A stretch of 64,000 nucleotides of DNA from DASSUW01 sp963759375 (lineage in GTDB: Bacteria > Actinomycetota > Thermoleophilia > Solirubrobacterales > Solirubrobacteraceae). The stretch spans positions 124,001 through 188,000 of the forward strand of contig CAVWYY010000011.1 in assembly GCA_963759375.1 (NCBI GenBank), in the 5' to 3' direction. Position 1 is the first letter of the stretch. Every line of letters begins with the position of its first letter. Of this stretch, positions 54,285 to 62,050 are shown one piece after another. A model generated the notes under the pieces. That model did not search any database, was not told the origin of the DNA, and was given only the letters and a program-made list of their open reading frames with translations. Made by a program: the position numbers and the translations under genes.

Positions 54285-57260
54285 TCAAGACTGACGCAGC
54301 CGCCAGGTACGAACCGCGAACGGGCCGAGCTCGAAGCCGGGCTGGCCGGTCTCGCGCTCGAGCAGGTCGAGCTGCGCGTCCGCGGTCCAGCCGTCGGGCA
54401 GCGACAGGTAGACGGGGCCGCGCGCGCCGCGCGGCTCGTACGCGCGCAGCACGAGCCCGCCGCCGTCCTCGAGCGGCTTGAGCGCACCGAGGCCGACCGG
54501 CAGGCCGTGCAGCTCGAGCGGCCGCAGCGCGGTGCCCGCCCCGCGCACCACCGGCAGCGCCGGCAGCGGCCGGTTGAGGTCCTGCGCCTCGGCCAGCACG
54601 CCGCCGGTGAGCCAGTCGCCGGCGTGCGGGAGCAGCGAGTACACGACCTCCTGCTCGCCCTCGTCGGCCAGCGGGTCCGGCCACACCGGCGAGCGCAGCA
54701 GGCTGATGCCCAGCTCGGACCCGAGCGCGTGGTGCCCGTACCGCCCGTCGTTGAGCAGCGCGACGCCGCCGCCGGGCTCGGACAGGTCGGCGAACCGGTG
54801 GCCGGCGACTTCGAACGCCGCCTGCTGCCACGACGTGTTGCGGTGCGTCGGGCGCTCGATGACGCCGAACGCGGTCTCGAACGTCGCGCGCGGCGAGCGG
54901 ACGGCGAGCGGGAAGCGGGCCTTCAGCAGCCGCCGCCGGTCGTGCCAGTCGAGCCGTGTCGCGAAGTCGATCCGCGCCGAGCCCGCCCACAGCCGTACGT
55001 CCTGGACGATGCGCGAGTCGCGGAACGCGCGGTGCACGCGCAGCGCCGCGCGGTGCGGGCCGGTCTCGACCACCTCGATGCGCTCGGCGACGAGCTCGTC
55101 GCCCTGCTCGGCGTACGTGATGTCGACGTCCCACGCGTCCCAGGCGCGCGGCTTATCGACGTACGCCCACAGCTGGTTGCCGCGCCCGCCCAGCATCTCG
55201 CGCCCGAGCTGCTTGTCGAGCACGCTCGCCAGCGTGCCGTCGTCGGCGAGCTCGACGCGCACGAGCTCGTTCTCGAGCACCCGCCCGGAGGCGGTGACCG
55301 GCGCGTCCGGCTCGGCCGGCGCGACCACGCGCGCCTCGAGGCCGGCGATCGTGCCCGCGGTGAGCACGGGGTCGTGCAGGCGCAGCGGCCGCGGTCCGGC
55401 GTCGGGGTTGACGACGAGCACGCCGGCCCCCTCCCCGTCCAGACGCGCGGCGAGCCGCTCGAGCGCCTCGGCGATCCGCTCCTCGGCCTCGGCGGAGACG
55501 GCGGCGAGCTCGGCCTCGGCGTCCTCGTAGACCTCGCGGATGCTGCTGCCCGGCAGGATGTCGTGGAACTCGTTGCGCAGCAGCACGCGCCAGGCGCTCT
55601 CCAGCGAGTCCGGCTCGGCGCCGCCGGCCAGGTGCTCGATCGCGCCGAGTGCCTCCGCGGCCACGAGGTCGCGCTCGGCGCGGCGATGGGCGCGCTTGGT
55701 CCGGCCCTGTGTGGTGAGCGTGGCCCGGTGCAGCTCCAGGTACAGCTCGCCCGCCCACGTGGGCAGCCCCTCGGCCTCCTGCGCGCGGTCGAAGAACGCG
55801 TCGACGCGCCCGAAGCGCTGGGCGGGCATGGCCGGGAAGCCGTCCATGTCCGCGACCCGCTGCACCATCTCCTCGGTCGCACCTCCGCCGCCGTCGCCGT
55901 AGCCGACCGACAGCAGGCTCTCCGGGTGCGACTCACGCCCGCGCGCGCGGGTCCACGTCTCGTGGGCGGCCTCCGGCCCGACGCGGCCGTTGTAGCCGCC
56001 GTCCGGGTTGTCGAACATGTGGGCGAGCACGCGGCTGCCGTCGAGCCCCTCCCACCAGAACAGGTCGTGCGGGAACCGGTTGGTCTCCGACCACGACAGC
56101 TTGATCGTGAAGAAGCGCTCGATGCCGGCGCCGCGCAGTAGCTGCGGCAGCGCGGGCGTGAAGCCGAAGCAGTCCGGCAGCCAGCAGACGGTGTGCGGTG
56201 CGCCGAAGCGCTGCGCGAAGTAGCGCTGGCCGTAGAGCAGCTGCCGCACGAGGGACTCGCCGGCCGGCATCACGCAGTCGGGCTCGACCCACATGCCGCC
56301 GATCGGCTCGAAGCGGCCGTCGGCGGCGAGCGCCTCGATGCGCCCGAGCAGCTCGGGGTCGTCGCCTTCCAGCCACGCGAACAGCTGCGCGGTCGACTGG
56401 TTGAAGTGCAGCTCGGGGTGGCGCTCGAGCAGGCCGACCGCCGTCCACAGCGTGCGCCGCGCCTTGCGCCGCGTCTCGGCCAGCGGCCAGCGCCACGCCA
56501 GGTCGAGGTGCGCGTGGGCGCTCAGCGCCAGCGCGCCCGCCGGCGGGTGGCGCTCGGCGACGCGCCCGAGCTCCCGGTCGAGGCGCTCGGTGACCGCCCC
56601 GACCGAGCGGCGCGCGTCGTCGTCGAGCCCGGGCGGGCGCGGGTCGAGCCCGGCGGGCAGCTCCCAGACGTTCTGCAGCTCCTCGCTGCCGGCGCGGCGG
56701 GCGACGTACGGCAGCGTCGCGCTCGGCCAGTCGAGCTCGCGCAGCGCACGCGCCGCGGCGTCCACCAGCGGGCCGGACGCGTCGTGCCCCGGGCCCAGCG
56801 CGTGGCCCGCCTCGAGCACCAGCTCGAGCCGGCGGAGCAGCCCCTCGAGCGCGACGTCGATCCGCACCACGCGGGCGGTCGCCAGTCGCGGGTCGCGGTT
56901 GGGCATCCCGAACGGCAGCCGCGCGACCGCCTCGGCGTGGACGGCGAACGGCGTGCCGTCGAGCGGGAGCTCGCGGTGCTCGGGGTCCGAGCCGTAGGAC
57001 ATCGTGGTTCCGCCGGAGAGCGTGACCAGCGCCTCGCCGCCGAGGTCGAGCCGCAGCCGCGCGTCCGGCCACGGGACGTCCACTTGAGGGTGCTCGAAGC
57101 GGTGCACGCCCATACGGTCCGGCCACGGCGCGCCGAGCGCGTGCGGGACGCCGTCGAGCGTCCAGTCCTCGAGGTCGAACCACTCGCGGTCCCGCCACGA
57201 GCGCAGCTCGTCGATCCGGACCGCGAGCCACTCCAGCCGCTGCTCCACGCTGCGCGTCAT
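54285..57260 (-). CDS. GH38 alpha-mannosidase
   Basis: 991 residues, the usual length of class II alpha-mannosidases. Zinc ligands lie in HAHLDLAWRW (His249, Asp251/253 region), the nucleophile Asp is Asp328 in MWVEPDCVMPAGES, and WLPDCFGFTPALPQLL and NEFHDILPGSSI are standard. The C-terminal beta domains follow. No signal peptide, so cytoplasmic, hydrolysing mannosides taken up by the cell. ATG start chosen over longer frames that run antisense to the lysozyme-like gene. Confidence 0.92.
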   Translation of the reverse strand: MTRSVEQRLEWLAVRIDELRSWRDREWFDLEDWTLDGVPHALGAPWPDRMGVHRFEHPQVDVPWPDARLRLDLGGEALVTLSGGTTMSYGSDPEHRELPLDGTPFAVHAEAVARLPFGMPNRDPRLATARVVRIDVALEGLLRRLELVLEAGHALGPGHDASGPLVDAAARALRELDWPSATLPYVARRAGSEELQNVWELPAGLDPRPPGLDDDARRSVGAVTERLDRELGRVAERHPPAGALALSAHAHLDLAWRWPLAETRRKARRTLWTAVGLLERHPELHFNQSTAQLFAWLEGDDPELLGRIEALAADGRFEPIGGMWVEPDCVMPAGESLVRQLLYGQRYFAQRFGAPHTVCWLPDCFGFTPALPQLLRGAGIERFFTIKLSWSETNRFPHDLFWWEGLDGSRVLAHMFDNPDGGYNGRVGPEAAHETWTRARGRESHPESLLSVGYGDGGGGATEEMVQRVADMDGFPAMPAQRFGRVDAFFDRAQEAEGLPTWAGELYLELHRATLTTQGRTKRAHRRAERDLVAAEALGAIEHLAGGAEPDSLESAWRVLLRNEFHDILPGSSIREVYEDAEAELAAVSAEAEERIAEALERLAARLDGEGAGVLVVNPDAGPRPLRLHDPVLTAGTIAGLEARVVAPAEPDAPVTASGRVLENELVRVELADDGTLASVLDKQLGREMLGGRGNQLWAYVDKPRAWDAWDVDITYAEQGDELVAERIEVVETGPHRAALRVHRAFRDSRIVQDVRLWAGSARIDFATRLDWHDRRRLLKARFPLAVRSPRATFETAFGVIERPTHRNTSWQQAAFEVAGHRFADLSEPGGGVALLNDGRYGHHALGSELGISLLRSPVWPDPLADEGEQEVVYSLLPHAGDWLTGGVLAEAQDLNRPLPALPVVRGAGTALRPLELHGLPVGLGALKPLEDGGGLVLRAYEPRGARGPVYLSLPDGWTADAQLDLLERETGQPGFELGPFAVRTWRLRQS

Positions 57261-57304
57261 CGGGCGCGTGTGTATCAGGCGCGCGCCTGCGTGCTCCTTC
57301 TCGT

Positions 57305-57814
57305 ATGGAGTTCTCGGAGGCGCTCCGGCGTGAGTACCGCCGCATGTTCCGCAGCCTGACCGTGCGCCCGGAGCGCAGGGCCATCGTCCCGCAGGTCGTC
57401 CGCAGCCTGGTCGCGCACCGGCGCCGGTACGAGCGCGCCGGAGCACCGGTTGGCGTGCCCTGGTGGTTCGTGGCGATCCTGCACGACCTCGAGGGCGCGC
57501 GCAGCTTCCATCGCCCTGAGCCGTCCCGCACGTGGGCGCAGAGCGCCACGGAGGGACTCATGCGCCGCGGGCTGGCCGACGTCGGCGGCTGGTCGATCAC
57601 CCGCGCGCTGTATCGCTTCGAGCATCTCGAGGGGTTCGGCTACCGGCCGCTCGACATCCCAAGCCCGTACCTGTGGAGCTTCAGCCAGTACTACGAGCGT
57701 GGCGCGTTCTCCTCCGAGGGCGTGTTCGAGCCGGAGGTCGTCAGCCGGCAGTGCGGAGCGGCCGTGCTCCTGCGCACGCTAGTCGACCACGGCCAGGTCG
57801 CGCTGCTGGTCTAG
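57305..57814 (+). CDS. Lysozyme-like protein
   Basis: 169 residues. VPWWFVAILHDLEGARSF holds the likely catalytic Glu63, and LYRFEHLEGFGYRPL, SPYLWSFSQYYERG and VSRQCGAAVLL follow the pattern of a family of phage/bacterial lysozyme-type muramidases. No signal peptide or peptidoglycan-binding domain is visible, so export would need another route. The ATG has TCGGAG-like sequence only downstream; ribosome site weak. Four-base convergent overlap with the DUF2235 gene. Confidence 0.7.
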   Translation: MEFSEALRREYRRMFRSLTVRPERRAIVPQVVRSLVAHRRRYERAGAPVGVPWWFVAILHDLEGARSFHRPEPSRTWAQSATEGLMRRGLADVGGWSITRALYRFEHLEGFGYRPLDIPSPYLWSFSQYYERGAFSSEGVFEPEVVSRQCGAAVLLRTLVDHGQVALLV

Positions 57815-58851
57815 CCGAGGGCGGGCGGGCGGTAGGCCGGGTCCTGCTCGCGACGCGTGGTGGCGCTGGGCGCGACGACGGCGCCGTCGACGTCATCGAT
57901 CCGACGGTCGTACGGCGGGAGCAGCTTGTAGAAGCGGGTCCGCGAGTCGTGTAGCGGGCCGAGCGGGTCCGGCGCGAGCTCGATCCCCTCGCGCCGCTTC
58001 GCCGCGTCCAAGTCCTGCGTGACGACCAGGTGCTCGGGCCGGAACGCGAGCCCGCAGCCGCGCGCGTTGTCGGCCATCCACACGAGCGCGAGCTCGGAGA
58101 GCTCCGGCTCGCGGTAGCCGCCGCCGATGTCGCAGTGGACGCCGGCGAAGAACATCTGCACGAGCGTCTGATCTCCGGCGTCGTCCTGCTGCACCCACAG
58201 CGTGGGCTTGAACGGCTGGCGCCGCTCGTCGATCGCCACCGCGTGGAACGCGTTGCGCACGTAGCGGCTGAGCGTCGTGTCGTGGAACGCCCACAGCTTG
58301 CTGACCAGCGGCGGGCGGAAGCCGTCGATCGGGATGCCGAGCGCGCCGACCGTGTCCCAGACGCCGACGCACTGGATGTAGACCTCCGAGTACGCGTGGG
58401 CGCGGCGGAACAGCTCGGCCGCGATCCCGGTCGGCTGGGTGTCCTTGGTCGAGCTGCGGTAGAGCTTGTACGCCTCCTTGATCCGGTCGCGGTGGCCGGG
58501 CTTGAGGATCCCGCTGTTGCGCACGAGTCCCGCGAGGCTGCGAGCGGTGAACGCGCCGCGGCTGAAGCCGAAGAAATACAGCTCGTCGCCGGGTTCGTAG
58601 TTCTCGACGACGAAGCGGTAGCACTCCATGAGGTTGCGCGAGAGGCCGACGCCGAAGCCGCCGCCGAGCAGGTGCTCCAACGGCCGCGTGCCGACGCCGG
58701 CCTGGTAGTGCAGGAGCTGGCGGTTGCCGGCGCCGTCGTCGTCGGCGAGCGCCAGCGCGAGCTTGGCGACGTTGGTCGGCGCGGCGACGCCCTGATCGAT
58801 GTGGTCGGGGCGGTTCCAGGTTCCGTCGCAGCAGACGACGAGGTGCTTCAT
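57811..58851 (-). CDS. DUF2235 alpha/beta hydrolase (Tle1-like)
   Basis: 346 residues. Start MKHLVVCCDGTWNRPD, nucleophile Ser97 in FFGFSRGAFTARSLAG, and VHCDIGGGY with the catalytic Asp are the DUF2235 signatures. The domain is found in type VI phospholipase effectors and in many non-secreted proteins. Nothing around it encodes a type VI system, so a housekeeping lipase-type role is as likely. Convergent with the lysozyme-like gene. Confidence 0.87.
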   Translation of the reverse strand: MKHLVVCCDGTWNRPDHIDQGVAAPTNVAKLALALADDDGAGNRQLLHYQAGVGTRPLEHLLGGGFGVGLSRNLMECYRFVVENYEPGDELYFFGFSRGAFTARSLAGLVRNSGILKPGHRDRIKEAYKLYRSSTKDTQPTGIAAELFRRAHAYSEVYIQCVGVWDTVGALGIPIDGFRPPLVSKLWAFHDTTLSRYVRNAFHAVAIDERRQPFKPTLWVQQDDAGDQTLVQMFFAGVHCDIGGGYREPELSELALVWMADNARGCGLAFRPEHLVVTQDLDAAKRREGIELAPDPLGPLHDSRTRFYKLLPPYDRRIDDVDGAVVAPSATTRREQDPAYRPPALG

Positions 58852-58907
58852 GGCTCGCGCGACCCTAGTTCTTGCCTCTCCGGGGCGCAAACCTCACACT
58901 CCGTGGC

Positions 58908-59060
58908 GTGAGCGCGCCACCGCGATGCCCGACGTGCGGCCAGCCCGCCAGCGAGGCGCTCGCCGGCCACGAGCACGACTGGGAGTGCCGCAACGAGGCC
59001 TGCCCGGAGTTCGGGCAGGCGATCCAGGCCGACGAGCCGGACCGCCCGGACGAGGACTGA
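58908..59060 (+). CDS. Small zinc-ribbon protein, 50 aa
   Basis: Four Cys arranged CPTCG ... CRNEAC with His-rich GHEHDWEC between, an obvious zinc knuckle, then an acidic tail (ADEPDRPDED). GTG start; an earlier ATG at 58872 adds 12 residues. Its stop overlaps the possible start of the next small frame. Function unknown. Confidence 0.62.
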   Translation: MSAPPRCPTCGQPASEALAGHEHDWECRNEACPEFGQAIQADEPDRPDED

Positions 59061-59263
59061 CCGCCGCTCAGCCCGCCAGCGACGACACCGTCGTCCTCGA
59101 CGGGCGCATCCTCGAGCGCCGCGGCCGCCTCACCCGCGCGGTCGTGTGCGGAGCGGCACGGGCGCTCGAGCGGGCCTGCGGCGCCGGCGGCGTGGCGCGT
59201 GACGAGATCTCGTGGATGTACGACGCGACGACGCCCTCGGAGATCATCCTGATTCTGCGTTGA
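59057..59263 (+). CDS. Small hypothetical protein, probable CTG start
   Basis: 68 residues, ending ISWMYDATTPSEIILILR. No ATG, GTG or TTG is available in frame before the coding-like part; CTG at 59057 overlaps the preceding stop as CTGA, the same coupling geometry seen with ATGA and GTGA elsewhere here, with GAGGA upstream. The family is not recognised. Confidence 0.45.
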   Translation: MTAAQPASDDTVVLDGRILERRGRLTRAVVCGAARALERACGAGGVARDEISWMYDATTPSEIILILR

Positions 59264-59267
59264 TCGG

Positions 59268-60767
59268 TCATGCGGCTTGCTCCTCGATGGCGAGTCGGGC
59301 GGGGATGCGGTCACGCGGGGCCTCGGCGAGCTCAAGCTCCGGTCGCGGGTTGCGCGGCCGCAGGAGGGTGAACGCCAGGACGATCCCGGCGCCGATGACC
59401 GCCGCTCCGGCGAGGAAGGCGACGTGATAGCCGCCGAGCAGCGCGCTCGTCGCCCCGTCGCCGTCGGACAGCAGCCCCTTCGTGTGATTGGCGGCGACCG
59501 TGCTCAGGACGGCCAGTCCGAGCGCGCCGCTGATCTGCTGGGAGACGTTGGTGATCCCGGATGCGAGCCCCGCGTCGGCAGGCGGCACGTCGGCCATGGC
59601 GAGGGTCAGCAGCGGCATGAACGCGCTGCCGATGCCGAGGCCGATCAGGAAGCACGCGAGGAAGATCGTCGGGAAGAAGGCGGTGTGGGGCCCGACGCTG
59701 GCGAACACGAGCAGTCCGGCGGCGGCGGTCGCCATGCCCGTTGTGAGCACGCGGACCGGCCCGAACAGGGCCACGAGCCGCGCGGTGATGCCCTGCGAGA
59801 GGACGGCGACGGTCAGGGTCCAGGGCAGGAACGCCGCGCCGGTCTGCAGAGCGGTGTAGTGGCGCACGTGCTCGAGGTAGAGCGTGCCCAGGAAGAACGT
59901 CGAGTACATGCCGGTGACGAGGAAGCCCCTGACGACGCTCGCGTCGATCAGCCCGCGCACGCGGAGGATGCGCAGGGGCATGATCGGGTTCCGGACCCGG
60001 GACTCGAGCGCCAGGAACGCCGCCATCAGAGCCGCGGCGAGGCCACCCACGCCGAGCACGTGCGCCGACCCCCAGCCGTGGTTGGTCGCCTCGACGATGG
60101 CGTAGATCGCGCTCATGAGCGACGCGGTGACGAGCAGCGAGCCGAGCCAGTCGACGCCGTGCCCGAGCCCGAGCCCGCGGTCGGAGCGGATGAGCGCGTG
60201 ACCGAGCGCGAACGTGAGCGCGCCGATCGGGATGTTGACGAAGAAGACCCAGTGCCAGCTCAGCACCTCGGTGAGCAGGCCGCCGGCGAGCAGGCCGAGG
60301 GACCCTCCGGCGACCGAGACGAACACATACGCGCTCATCGCGCGGGCCCGCTCGGCGGCCTCGGGGAACTCGGTGACGATGATCGCGAGGATCACGGAGG
60401 CCTGGGCGGCGGCGCCGACGCCCTGGAGCAGGCGGGCGCCGATCATCTCCCCCTGGGTGGAGGCGATGCCGCAGAGGAACGACGCGGCCGTGAACGTGAC
60501 GAGCCCGGCGAGGAACACGCGCTTGCGTCCGACGAGGTCGCCGAGGCGGCCGGCCAGCAGCAGCAGGCTGCCGAACGTCACCAGGAAGCCGTTGACGACC
60601 CAGGTCAGGTTCGCCTGGCTGAAGTGCAGGTCCTGCTGGATCGACGGGAGGGCGACATTCACGATCGTGACGTCGAGCACGATCATCAGCTGGGCGAAGC
60701 AGACGACGATCAGCGTCGCCCAGCGGCGGTTATCAGTGGTTTGGCTGGGGAGGGATGCGAGATTCAA
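59268..60767 (-). CDS. MFS transporter, DHA2 (14-TM, EmrB/QacA) family
   Basis: 499 residues, about fourteen membrane helices. Motif A is GRLGDLVGRKRVF and the DHA2 signatures LDVTIVNVALPSIQQDL and WHWVFFVNIPIG are clear. A drug/proton antiporter. The TTG start has AAGGAGG seven bases upstream. It is divergent from a TetR gene with three palindromes between them, a standard repressor/pump arrangement, so expression is probably released by binding of the pump's substrate to TetR. Confidence 0.9.
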   Translation of the reverse strand: MNLASLPSQTTDNRRWATLIVVCFAQLMIVLDVTIVNVALPSIQQDLHFSQANLTWVVNGFLVTFGSLLLLAGRLGDLVGRKRVFLAGLVTFTAASFLCGIASTQGEMIGARLLQGVGAAAQASVILAIIVTEFPEAAERARAMSAYVFVSVAGGSLGLLAGGLLTEVLSWHWVFFVNIPIGALTFALGHALIRSDRGLGLGHGVDWLGSLLVTASLMSAIYAIVEATNHGWGSAHVLGVGGLAAALMAAFLALESRVRNPIMPLRILRVRGLIDASVVRGFLVTGMYSTFFLGTLYLEHVRHYTALQTGAAFLPWTLTVAVLSQGITARLVALFGPVRVLTTGMATAAAGLLVFASVGPHTAFFPTIFLACFLIGLGIGSAFMPLLTLAMADVPPADAGLASGITNVSQQISGALGLAVLSTVAANHTKGLLSDGDGATSALLGGYHVAFLAGAAVIGAGIVLAFTLLRPRNPRPELELAEAPRDRIPARLAIEEQAA

Positions 60768-60808
60768 ACTGACTCCTCCTTGTCGCGGGATGAGTAGCGA
60801 GCTAAAAT

Positions 60809-60866
60809 GGAGGGCGCCTCCGAAATAAGTGGAGGTGTCCTCCGGAACTATACGGAGGCCCCCTCC
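60809..60866. promoter_or_regulatory. Three operator-like palindromes in the MFS/TetR intergenic region
   Basis: GGAGG-N3-CCTCC occurs at 60809-60821, 60831-60843 and 60854-60866, spaced 22 and 23 bases apart, about two helical turns, so dimers would sit on one face of the DNA. The middle bases are GCG, TGT and CCC. The third site is flanked by C and G, extending it. A TATACG box (60850-60855) next to site 3 may be the tetR -10 element. Confidence 0.75.
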
Positions 60867-60885
60867 GTTTGTCAACCGAATTTCT

Positions 60886-61458
60886 ATGGACACGACCGAA
60901 CAGCTCCTCACCCGACCGAAGCGCGCCGACGCGCGGCGCAACTACGAGAAGGTGCTGACGGCGGCGCGCGAGGCGTTCGCCGAGGGCGGCGAGTCCACGT
61001 CGCTAGAGGAGATCGCGCGCCGGGCGGGCGTCGGCATCGGCACGCTCTACCGCCACTTCCCCAGCCGCCAGGCGCTGCTCGAGGCGCTGTACGTCGGCGA
61101 GGTCGAGGAGATCTCCCGTTCTGCGGAGGAGCTCAGCGACGCCGACCCATGGGAGGCGCTGAACACCTGGTTCGAGCGCTTCATCGCGTACGTCGCCACC
61201 AAGCGGGCGCTCGCCGACGAGCTGCTCAACTACCTCGACCGCGACGCCGAGCTCTTCCGGACGTGCCGCGTGACGCTGTTCGCTGCGGGCGAGCCGCTGC
61301 TCGCCCGCGCGCAGGAGGCCGGCGTCGTCCGGCCCGACGTCACCATCGACGACGTCATCTCGATGGTCATCGGGATCGCGAAGATCCCCTCCGGCGATCC
61401 GAGCCAGACCAGCCACATCCTCCGGATCGCGCTCGACGGTCTGCGCTACCGCGGCTAG
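60886..61458 (+). CDS. TetR-family repressor
   Basis: 190 residues. The N-terminal HTH is TSLEEIARRAGVGIGTLYRH preceded by AREAFAEGG, the standard TetR signature, and a variable ligand-binding domain follows. It probably represses the divergent DHA2 exporter and itself through the three palindromes. ATG start at 60886; the 5' region is short. Confidence 0.92.
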   Translation: MDTTEQLLTRPKRADARRNYEKVLTAAREAFAEGGESTSLEEIARRAGVGIGTLYRHFPSRQALLEALYVGEVEEISRSAEELSDADPWEALNTWFERFIAYVATKRALADELLNYLDRDAELFRTCRVTLFAAGEPLLARAQEAGVVRPDVTIDDVISMVIGIAKIPSGDPSQTSHILRIALDGLRYRG

Positions 61459-61463
61459 CCCGT

Positions 61464-61625
61464 TCAGGCTCGCGACGGCGAAGCAGCAGCCACCTGGCCG
61501 TCGTGGGCGACGGCCGGCAGCAGGCGACCGCAGACGATTGCTCCGAGGAGCACCGCGATCGCGGCGACCAGCGATGCGTGGGTCATCGCGTGCAGGAACG
61601 CGTCCTGCGCGGCTTGACCCGCCTG
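61464..61625 (-). pseudogene. 3' fragment of an MFS (DHA2-type) transporter
   Basis: In one minus-strand frame GQAAQDAFLHAMTHASLVAA, then IAVLLGAIVCGRLLPAV reads as the last membrane helix of a DHA2 exporter and stops at 61464-61466. Upstream (right of about 61625) this frame is not MFS-like; EamA sequence takes over in another frame. The 5' nine-tenths of the gene is gone. Confidence 0.65.
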
Positions 61626-61977
61626 TGTCGAACAGCCACGCGCCGACCGGCACGATCAGGAACGGGGCGAGGGACCCGATCAGCGCGGCGTTCGCGACGC
61701 TGTTGTGGGTCGCGCCGGCGAAGAAGACCGCGAGGTTCAGCCCGAAGAAGACGCCGGGCACGACCACCTGCCGGACGTTCTGCATCGTCACCCGGCGGCC
61801 GGTCGCCGCCAGCACGAGGTTCCAGAGGACGGTGACGATCACCAGCCGCCAGAACGCGACCAGCACGCCCGGCGACTCCGCGCGCTTGACGAGCGTCGAG
61901 CTCAGCGAGAACGCGATCACCAGACCGACGACCGCGAGGACCCCGAGCGCCTTCGCCAACCGGATCCGCTCCGACAC
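61626..61977 (-). pseudogene. 5' fragment of an EamA-family transporter
   Basis: GTG at 61977 opens VSERIRLAKALGVLAVVGLV and continues through LVAFWRLVIVTVLWNLVLAA and NSVANAALIGSLAPFLIVPVGAWLF (quoted in parts), a normal EamA first half. At about 61630 homology stops and the MFS tail begins in a different frame. The second EamA repeat is absent, so the product would not be functional. Confidence 0.72.
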
Positions 61978-61998
61978 CCGCGCACCCTACCTGCGCTC

Positions 61999-62037
61999 AC
62001 GGAAGGCCGACCTCGAACCGGCGACCTCTTATTGCGA
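61999..62037 (-). other. Possible tRNA 3'-half remnant (candidate attachment site)
   Basis: Read on the minus strand, CTCGCAA (with U33 and an anticodon-like CGC) is followed by AATAAGAGGTC and a plausible T-arm: stem GCCGG, loop TTCGAGG, stem TCGGC, then CTTCCG. The 5' half (acceptor, D-arm) is missing because the MFS gene starts there. Fragments starting in the anticodon loop and running to the 3' end are the usual identity block of tRNA-targeting integrases. The pairing could be chance. Confidence 0.3.
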
Positions 62038-62050
62038 GAATCCCCCCGTC

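Noticed and set aside
54507..57359. Plus-strand frames opposite the mannosidase
   Set aside because: Arg/Ala/Glu-rich shadows of the GH38 gene.
57811..58851. Type VI secretion effector cluster
   Set aside because: No VgrG, PAAR, immunity or structural genes in the window; Gram-positive context.
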